From assembly GCA_016650315.1 (NCBI GenBank), contig JAENVZ010000145.1, positions 1 to 10,816 on the forward strand: DNA of 10,816 nt, in the 5' to 3' direction. The number at the start of each line of letters is the position of its first letter. Within the stretch, counting starts at the first letter, position 1. A program made the position numbers and the translations under genes. Below, piece after piece: positions 6,116 to 10,816 of the stretch. The notes beneath the pieces are model-generated. The model saw only the letters and a list, made by a program, of their open reading frames with translations, was not told where the DNA came from and did not search any database. Source of the DNA: Alphaproteobacteria bacterium (GTDB lineage: Bacteria > Pseudomonadota > Alphaproteobacteria > Sphingomonadales > Sphingomonadaceae).

Positions 6116-6676
6116 TTATGTGCGCCCAAACTGAGGATGAATTATTTCCGCTCCATCGCGAAGCTGCGCAAGATGGTCTGACCACCACTGCGCCATTTTT
6201 ACCCGTTCGGCCCAGTGAGCACCACGATGATAAGCGGCCCGCACATGATCGCGATCGCTATGAGCAAACGCCCGATCGATAGCGTCGGGATGATGTTTCA
6301 CTTTGGGGGCAATGAGTGCGCCTCGAAGAATGTCGGCGGGATTGTGCTGCGCGCGGAGCGTGGAAACAGCATAACGAAATATCCGTCCCGAAAAAGCCCG
6401 AAGACGATGCGCCGTTTCGTGGTGCCCTTTTCGCTCGAGCCGCTTCAGAGCAGCAAGCAATTCGCGCGCCTCCTCGAGCTTCTCACGCGCCTCCTTGAGG
6501 CCGACGTCCGGATAGTGACCCAGCGTGATCTTCTTTGCCACGCCATGGAACCGAAACTTGACCCGCCATACCAGCGAACCAGATGGCTGTACCGAAAGAT
6601 ACAGCCCTTTGCCGTCCGCTACCTTGTACGCCTTATCTCGGGGTTTCAGTGCCTTGATCTGTACGACGGTGAGCAT
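6116..6676 (-). pseudogene. P4-type tyrosine integrase with two in-frame internal deletions
   Basis: A continuous 186-codon frame stitches together three parts of an integrase normally about 400 residues long. Residues 1-75 are the DUF4102-type arm-binding domain (MLTVVQIKALKPRDKAY, ADGKGLYLSV, TLGHYPDVGLKEAR). Residues 76-129 are part of the core-binding domain (KGHHETAHRLRAFSGRIFRY, NPADILRGAL). Residues 130-186 are the catalytic C-terminus (HPDAIDRAFAHSDRDHVRAA, YHRGAHWAERV, MAQWWSDHL) with H139 and the nucleophile Y149. Missing are about 70-80 residues after ARELLA and roughly 150 after KVKHH, including the first catalytic Arg and the HxxR motif, so it should not recombine DNA. The ATG at 6676 is chosen because it starts the family domain. 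The gene lies 163 nt downstream of tRNA-Thr on the same strand, the usual position for such integrases. Confidence 0.85.
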
Positions 6677-6712
6677 TGGGGCCTCATATCCAGAATGACC
6701 GTTGAGGCCCCA
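6677..6712 (-). promoter_or_regulatory. Perfect 10-bp inverted repeat covering the integrase ribosome site
   Basis: TGGGGCCTCA (6677-6686) and TGAGGCCCCA (6703-6712) are perfect inverted repeats with a 16-nt spacer. On the minus strand the proximal arm contains GAGG and ends directly at the integrase ATG, so an RNA hairpin would hide the ribosome site. A second TGGGGC just upstream on the minus strand gives a partial direct repeat, so it could instead be a protein-binding site. Confidence 0.5.
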
Positions 6713-6839
6713 GATTCGAGCCCCAAAATTATCCGGATGAAGATGAATTGGGGTGGACGACACCGGAAAGCCGATGCCTCAATATACCAGTATTTCAGGG
6801 GTTTTTCGAGGATTTTCAGTCCCATAGACGGGGAAAGGA

Positions 6840-6915
6840 TGGTGCCGCTTACAGGACTCGAACCTGTGACCCCCGCATTACGAATGCGATGCTCTACCAA
6901 CTGAGCTAAAGCGGC
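6840..6915 (-). tRNA. trnT: tRNA-Thr (anticodon CGU)
   Basis: The minus strand folds into a complete cloverleaf. The acceptor stem is GCCGCTT/AAGCGGC. The D-arm is GCTC-AGTTGGTA-GAGC. The anticodon stem is TCGCA/TGCGG with loop TTCGTAA, giving anticodon CGU, which reads the Thr codon ACG. The T-arm is ACAGG-TTCGAGT-CCTGT. The discriminator is A at 6843, and CCA is encoded at 6840-6842. The 3' end faces the integrase remnant, as expected if the element had inserted into this gene and restored its 3' end. Confidence 0.97.
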
Positions 6916-7159
6916 TTGTACCCGACAATGATTTACTGATTTCGCGTGCGTGATACCAGCCCTGATTGTCGCGTCCCGCCGGGACGGGATGGCGGGCGCT
7001 TACCAATGTCCTGCGCGCCTGACAAGTCGGGATTGCGCGGCCCGGCGATATTATTGGCGGTCCCGCAAAGGTTAACGCTGCCGCAAGGCAGATTCATCCG
7101 ATCTTTACCATCGTTATGGCAAACAGTCCCCGATCAGGAATTTTTGACAAGGCCAGACG

Positions 7160-8479
7160 ATGGACAATCCGCTTGGACATGAGGCCGCTCATAATCTGGA
7201 GGACATGGATTATGCGGCGGAGGATTCCGGGATAGAGGCGCCGCCCGAAATCGGCAATGACGAGCGGCGGATGCATGTGCGCGCCTATAATTACTGGGCG
7301 TCGTTGTTGCAGGACCGCAGTTTTCCGTCGATTGAGGATCTCGATCCCGCCGACATAGAGGATTTTGGACCGCATAGCATCTTGCTGGATTTTACCGCGG
7401 GCGTCGAAAATCCCGCCGTCGTTTATCTGGGTTCGGCGCTTCGTCAGGAGTGTGAGATCAAGGGCGAAATCCATTATATCGCCGAAGTGCCGAGCCGGTC
7501 GCTGGTGTCGCGCCTGACCGACCATTATCTGCAGATTATCGCCAATGGCGCGCCCATCGGCTTTGAAGCCGAATTCACCAATCAACGCGGCGCGGAAATT
7601 CTCTATCGCGGCATATTGATGCCGTTTTCGTCCGATGATGACACCATCGACTTTGTCTATGGCGTTATAAACTGGAAGGAATTTGCCGACCGTAATCTGA
7701 CCGACGAATTGGTGCTGGAAGTTGGCCAGGCGCTCCGCAGCGCACCGAAAATTAACGGAACCACGCCGGTCTGGGCCGATGGCCCATTGGCGGGCGGCTT
7801 TTCTGCCGGTGGCGTGGTCAAGATGCCCGCACTTCTGGTGCCGGTTGAAGAAGCTGGCGAACTGGTATTGACCGAGCCGGAGGGCGATGCATCGCTTGCC
7901 GACTGGCTGGCCTTGGCGCGCGATAGTGCGGCCGAAGCTGGCAGTTGCGAAGGGCGCAGCCGACAGGCGCTATACCGGGCGATCGGTCTTGCCTATGACT
8001 TCGCATTGGTCGCGCAGCGTTGCCCGGACGATTATGCCGAACTGCTTGCCGATGCGGGGATCAAGGCGCAGACGCGGGCGCCGATGACGCCGATCGTCAA
8101 GCTCGTCTTTGGCGCGCATTACGATAAAACCCGTTTGGCCGAATATGCTGCCGCACTTGATCATGCAGGGGCACGGGACATGGAATGCGGGACGCTTGCG
8201 GCCTATCTGGAATCCTATGAAGGCGGCCTCAAGGCTTTGGTCCGCGACGAACGGGAAGCACGCCGCACGGTAAAGCCGACGGTGGTCAGCCGCATCGATG
8301 CGGCACGCAGCAAGCTGCGGTCGGCACCGGCTATCGCGCTTGAGGACGTGCCGACCGATTCCCATGGTTTTGTGGTGTTGGTTGCACGGCGGGAGGAGAA
8401 TGGCGCGCTGTCGATCGTGGCCACGGTTCAGCGTGACTCGGCTCTTGCCGAACAAGTCGTTCGGAAGGTTGCAGGCTGA
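7160..8479 (+). CDS. PAS_5-domain protein, probable sensory/regulatory
   Basis: This 439-residue soluble protein has no signal peptide or membrane segment. Residues about 35-175 resemble the PAS_5 family (RAYNYWASLL, PSIEDLDP, FGPHSILLDF, SLVSRLTDHYLQIIANG, APIGFEAEF, GILMPFSSDDDTIDFVYGVI). The acidic N-terminus (1-35) and the C-terminal 260 residues are less distinctive; the last 60 look like a small alpha/beta unit (FVVLVARREENGALSIVATV). No kinase, GGDEF or DNA-binding motif is seen, so the output is unknown. AAGG lies 7 nt before the ATG. It is followed by the glutamate dehydrogenase gene on the same strand; a separate promoter precedes that gene, so the two may not share an operon. Confidence 0.85.
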   Translation: MDNPLGHEAAHNLEDMDYAAEDSGIEAPPEIGNDERRMHVRAYNYWASLLQDRSFPSIEDLDPADIEDFGPHSILLDFTAGVENPAVVYLGSALRQECEIKGEIHYIAEVPSRSLVSRLTDHYLQIIANGAPIGFEAEFTNQRGAEILYRGILMPFSSDDDTIDFVYGVINWKEFADRNLTDELVLEVGQALRSAPKINGTTPVWADGPLAGGFSAGGVVKMPALLVPVEEAGELVLTEPEGDASLADWLALARDSAAEAGSCEGRSRQALYRAIGLAYDFALVAQRCPDDYAELLADAGIKAQTRAPMTPIVKLVFGAHYDKTRLAEYAAALDHAGARDMECGTLAAYLESYEGGLKALVRDEREARRTVKPTVVSRIDAARSKLRSAPAIALEDVPTDSHGFVVLVARREENGALSIVATVQRDSALAEQVVRKVAG

Positions 8480-8513
8480 CCTTAAGGCATCATGAATAGC
8501 GCCGTGGCGATAC

Positions 8514-8545
8514 GACAGGTTCTGTCATTTTATTTCTTTCTTTCG
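8514..8545 (+). terminator. Weak candidate intrinsic terminator after the PAS_5 gene
   Basis: A short hairpin, GACAG (8514-8518), loop GTT, CTGTC (8522-8526), is followed by a T-rich tract (ATTTTATTTCTTTCTTTC). The stem is only 5 bp, so termination would be partial. Its position, about 35 nt past the stop, fits. Confidence 0.4.
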
Positions 8546-8567
8546 ATACTTAATTTCCGGTTTTGGG

Positions 8568-8597
8568 TTGAGGGACCCATAGGGGACAGGATATAAT
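8568..8597 (+). promoter_or_regulatory. Sigma70-type promoter of the glutamate dehydrogenase gene
   Basis: TTGAGG (8568-8573) and a perfect TATAAT (8592-8597) are separated by 18 nt, upstream of the dehydrogenase start and downstream of the candidate terminator. Transcription would begin near 8603-8606, leaving a leader of about 40 nt before the ATG at 8644. Confidence 0.6.
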
Positions 8598-8643
8598 CAA
8601 AAAAATGGCGCGCTTTCTGACGCTCCCGGACAGGATGAACCCA

Positions 8644-10816
8644 ATGGCTACCAAAGCCGCAGAATCTGACGCGGATCAGATTGTTCACGCGCTGCAATCC
8701 GCCCTTCGTCATGGGGCGCTGCCGGGAGAAAATGAGGGGTTTGACGAGGGGGCTTGCGAGGAAGCGGCCAAATTCCTCGGCCGGGCGATCCACGTTCGCC
8801 AACATGGTGAACCGGTCATATCACTGGAGACATTGACAGGGCACGACGGGCAGCGGCTGATGCGCCTCGCTATCGTCAATGACGACATGCCCTTCCTGGT
8901 GGATTCCGTTGCCGGAACGCTGTCGGCGCAGGGCCTTGCCATCCATCGGCTGATCCATCCCGTTGTGCGTGTAGTCCGTGATGAACAGGGTGTGCTGACC
9001 GAAATATTGCCCCCGGACAGCAGCGGCGCGCGGCGCGAATCCGTGATTTATTTTGAGGCTGATCGTGCCTACGCCCGGCAACGACGTGCACTGATCGACG
9101 ATGTGCAGACGACATTGTCGCATGTTCGCGCTGCCGTTACCGACTGGCCTCAGATGCAGCAGGCGCTGTTGAATGACGCGGACGCCACGCATGACAGCGA
9201 GGGCGCATCCCTTTTACGCTGGTTCCTTGATCGCAATCTGACCCAATTGGGACATGAAATCCGCAAACGGGACGGCGAAACGAAATCGCAAATCGGTATT
9301 TGCGCCGTTGCGGGCGAACCCATGCTCTCGCCTTCGTCGGTCGAATCCGCCTTTGCCTGGTTTGAAGAGGGCAAGCCAAGCCCGCTGATCGTCAAGTCCA
9401 ACCGCATTTCCTGCGTCCATCGCCGGGTTCTGATCGACCTTGTCATCCTGCCGGTGCGTGAGGGGGGCAAACTGGTCGCGCTGTCCATCCATGCCGGTCT
9501 GTGGACCAGTTCGGCACTAAGCGCACCGCCTGAAAAGGTGCCACTGCTGCGTTCCGCCCTTGCAACGATGATGGAAAAATTCGGCTTCGACCCGTCGGGC
9601 CACGCGGGCAAGGCGCTGTCCCACACGCTGACCGCCTTGCCGCACGACCTGTTGATCGGGTTCAGCAGCAAAGCATTGGAACATGTCGCACTGACAGCCA
9701 TGTCCTTGTCGGACAGGCCACGCCAGAAAATGGCGCTGGTGAAAAGTTCTCTCGGTCGCCACCTCTTCGCTTTCGTATGGCTGCCGCGTGACGACGTATC
9801 GACGGGCCGCCGCGTCGCTATCGAAGACATGCTGGTGCGCGCCGCCCATGCACAGCTTTTAAGCTGGTCGATCGTGCTGGAGGAAGGCGGCCTTGCTCTC
9901 AGCCGCTATGTGCTCGACTTGCGTGAGGGCGGGCGGATGCCCGATACGGATACCCTCAACCGGCAATTGGAAGAAATGCTTCGCGGCTGGGCGCCCGCCG
10001 TCGAAAGCAGCCTTGCCGAAATCGGCGAACAGAGCAGGGCCGCCGCCTTGGCCCTGCGCTATGCCCCGGCGTTTCCGGCGGCCTATCGTGCGGGCGCCGG
10101 CCCTGAAGAAGCGGCCGTCGACATCTTGCAGATTCATGGCCTGACCAATGCACATACTCGCAGCGCGCTCCTTTACCGCAATCGGGAAGATGGGCCGATG
10201 CGCCTGCGGCTGAAACTCTACAGCATCGACCCCATCGTCCTGTCGGAAGCAGTCCCTGCGCTGGAAAATTTCGGTTTCCGCGTGATTGAGGAGATGTCCA
10301 CGCCGCTGGGCGACGACGGCACGCTGGGCCATATCCAGAAGTTTGTTCTGGACCTCGCCCCCGGATCGGATGCGCGCGAGGTGATTGCCCGATCCGGGAC
10401 GGTGCAGCAGGCGATTGCCGACGTGCTGGAGGGCGCGGCGGAAAATGACAGGTTCAACGAACTCATCATTGCGGCCTCGCTGGACCTGCGCGCGATCATC
10501 CTGTTTCGGTCGATCTTTCGGTATCTGCGGCAGACCGGCGTTGCCTATGGCCTTGCCACCTCCGTCGATGCTTTGCGCCGGGAACATGCCATCGCTCGCG
10601 ATCTGATCGAATTGTTCGAGGCGCGGCACGACCCGGCGCGCGGCGACAAGGGGCCGTCCGACGCGGCAAAGGCGAACAAAGCCATTGACGCTGGCCTCGA
10701 AGGCGTGTCGGCGATTGACGAGGACCGCATGCTGCGGCTGGTCCGCGCCGTCATGATGGCGACATTGCGCACCAATTTCTATGCGCCTGCTGCCGACGAA
10801 GCGCTGGCGTTCAAGC
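8644..10816 (+). CDS. gdhB: NAD-specific glutamate dehydrogenase, large (L-GDH) type, N-terminal part
   Basis: The window holds 724 codons of a frame that stays open to the right edge; the family is about 1,550-1,600 residues, so roughly the first 45% is present. The enzyme oxidises glutamate to 2-oxoglutarate and ammonia with NAD+, in the cytoplasm. Visible parts are three ACT-like regulatory regions: the first around residues 50-165 with IVNDDMPFLVDSVAGTLSAQ at 77-96, the second with SSLGRHLFAFVWLPRDDVST, and the third with RLRLKLYSIDPIVLSEAVPA. The start of the catalytic domain follows (NDRFNELIIAASLDLRAIIL, VMMATLRTNFYAP). The Rossmann and glutamate-binding motifs lie beyond the window. 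The start at 8644 is preferred because CAGGA (8631-8635) is 8 nt upstream; in-frame ATGs at 8635 and 8605 are alternatives. The gene has its own promoter. Confidence 0.93.
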   Translation, partial: MATKAAESDADQIVHALQSALRHGALPGENEGFDEGACEEAAKFLGRAIHVRQHGEPVISLETLTGHDGQRLMRLAIVNDDMPFLVDSVAGTLSAQGLAIHRLIHPVVRVVRDEQGVLTEILPPDSSGARRESVIYFEADRAYARQRRALIDDVQTTLSHVRAAVTDWPQMQQALLNDADATHDSEGASLLRWFLDRNLTQLGHEIRKRDGETKSQIGICAVAGEPMLSPSSVESAFAWFEEGKPSPLIVKSNRISCVHRRVLIDLVILPVREGGKLVALSIHAGLWTSSALSAPPEKVPLLRSALATMMEKFGFDPSGHAGKALSHTLTALPHDLLIGFSSKALEHVALTAMSLSDRPRQKMALVKSSLGRHLFAFVWLPRDDVSTGRRVAIEDMLVRAAHAQLLSWSIVLEEGGLALSRYVLDLREGGRMPDTDTLNRQLEEMLRGWAPAVESSLAEIGEQSRAAALALRYAPAFPAAYRAGAGPEEAAVDILQIHGLTNAHTRSALLYRNREDGPMRLRLKLYSIDPIVLSEAVPALENFGFRVIEEMSTPLGDDGTLGHIQKFVLDLAPGSDAREVIARSGTVQQAIADVLEGAAENDRFNELIIAASLDLRAIILFRSIFRYLRQTGVAYGLATSVDALRREHAIARDLIELFEARHDPARGDKGPSDAAKANKAIDAGLEGVSAIDEDRMLRLVRAVMMATLRTNFYAPAADEALAFK

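Noticed and set aside
5825-6181. 118-codon plus-strand frame across the gap
   Set aside because: No ribosome site, no recognisable domain, and its end is antisense to the integrase C-terminus.
6215-6904. 229-codon plus-strand open frame
   Set aside because: It lies antisense to the integrase remnant and runs into the tRNA gene; the integrase homology is clear on the minus strand and this frame has no recognisable domain.
6840-6915. Search for an attachment-site duplicate of the tRNA 3' end elsewhere in the window
   Set aside because: Only short partial resemblances to the tRNA 3' end were found; no second copy long enough to be an att repeat.
7078-7091. Hairpin CTGCC-GCAA-GGCAG in the tRNA/PAS_5 gap; also CGTCCC-GCC-GGGACG at 6972-6986
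   Set aside because: Short stems expected by chance at this GC content, no T-tract, and no clear relation to either gene start.
7094-7585. 163-codon minus-strand frame
   Set aside because: Antisense to the PAS_5 gene, whose family motifs are clear on the plus strand.
9859-10629. 256-codon minus-strand open frame
   Set aside because: Complementary shadow of the glutamate dehydrogenase gene; high-GC codon use leaves long antisense frames. Other long minus-strand frames at 8821-9849 are rejected for the same reason.
1-10816. CRISPR arrays, rRNA genes, riboswitches
   Set aside because: No regularly spaced direct repeats, no rRNA sequence and no recognisable riboswitch core on either strand.

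Overview
The window is about 60% GC and reads like a chromosomal segment of a sphingomonad-type alphaproteobacterium. The clues are a PAS_5-type protein next to the very large NAD-dependent glutamate dehydrogenase, a Wzc/GumC-type exopolysaccharide tyrosine kinase, and a P4-type integrase remnant beside a tRNA-Thr gene. This taxonomic call is inferred from protein style; no rRNA or other marker is present.

Layout. (1) Positions 1-2307, minus strand: the start of an unidentified membrane protein (1-114) and, just upstream of it, a 725-residue Wzz/BY-kinase fusion for polysaccharide export. (2) Positions 2308-3279: a control region, a 57-residue membrane miniprotein on the plus strand (2629-2802), a scrap of IS6-family transposase cut by an IS5/IS903-like terminal repeat, two perfect dyads, and a possible 59-codon gene on the minus strand. 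(3) Positions 3280-5759, minus strand: a compact three-gene unit. It encodes a small Tat-signal Gly/Pro/Asn-rich protein, a PqqD-like domain fused to an HprK-like kinase, and a PF14907-type nucleotidyltransferase, with overlaps between successive genes. (4) Positions 5760-6842: non-coding DNA and an integrase pseudogene carrying two in-frame internal deletions, lying downstream of tRNA-Thr(CGU) at 6840-6915. (5) From 7160 onwards, plus strand: core-genome genes, a PAS_5 protein and then NAD-glutamate dehydrogenase, which runs off the right edge and has a recognisable promoter.

How the parts may work together. The most interesting unit is the three-gene block at 3280-5759. A peptide-recognition (PqqD/RRE-like) domain on a kinase, next to a nucleotidyltransferase and directly downstream of a small exported protein, looks like a peptide-tailoring cassette: the small protein would be bound, phosphorylated and perhaps further derivatised, then exported by Tat. 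The individual families are known. That this small protein is the substrate, and that the cassette belongs with the neighbouring exopolysaccharide kinase, is inference. The cassette and IS scraps lie on the integrase side of the tRNA gene while the housekeeping genes lie on the other side, so 6840 is a plausible boundary of an old, decayed island.
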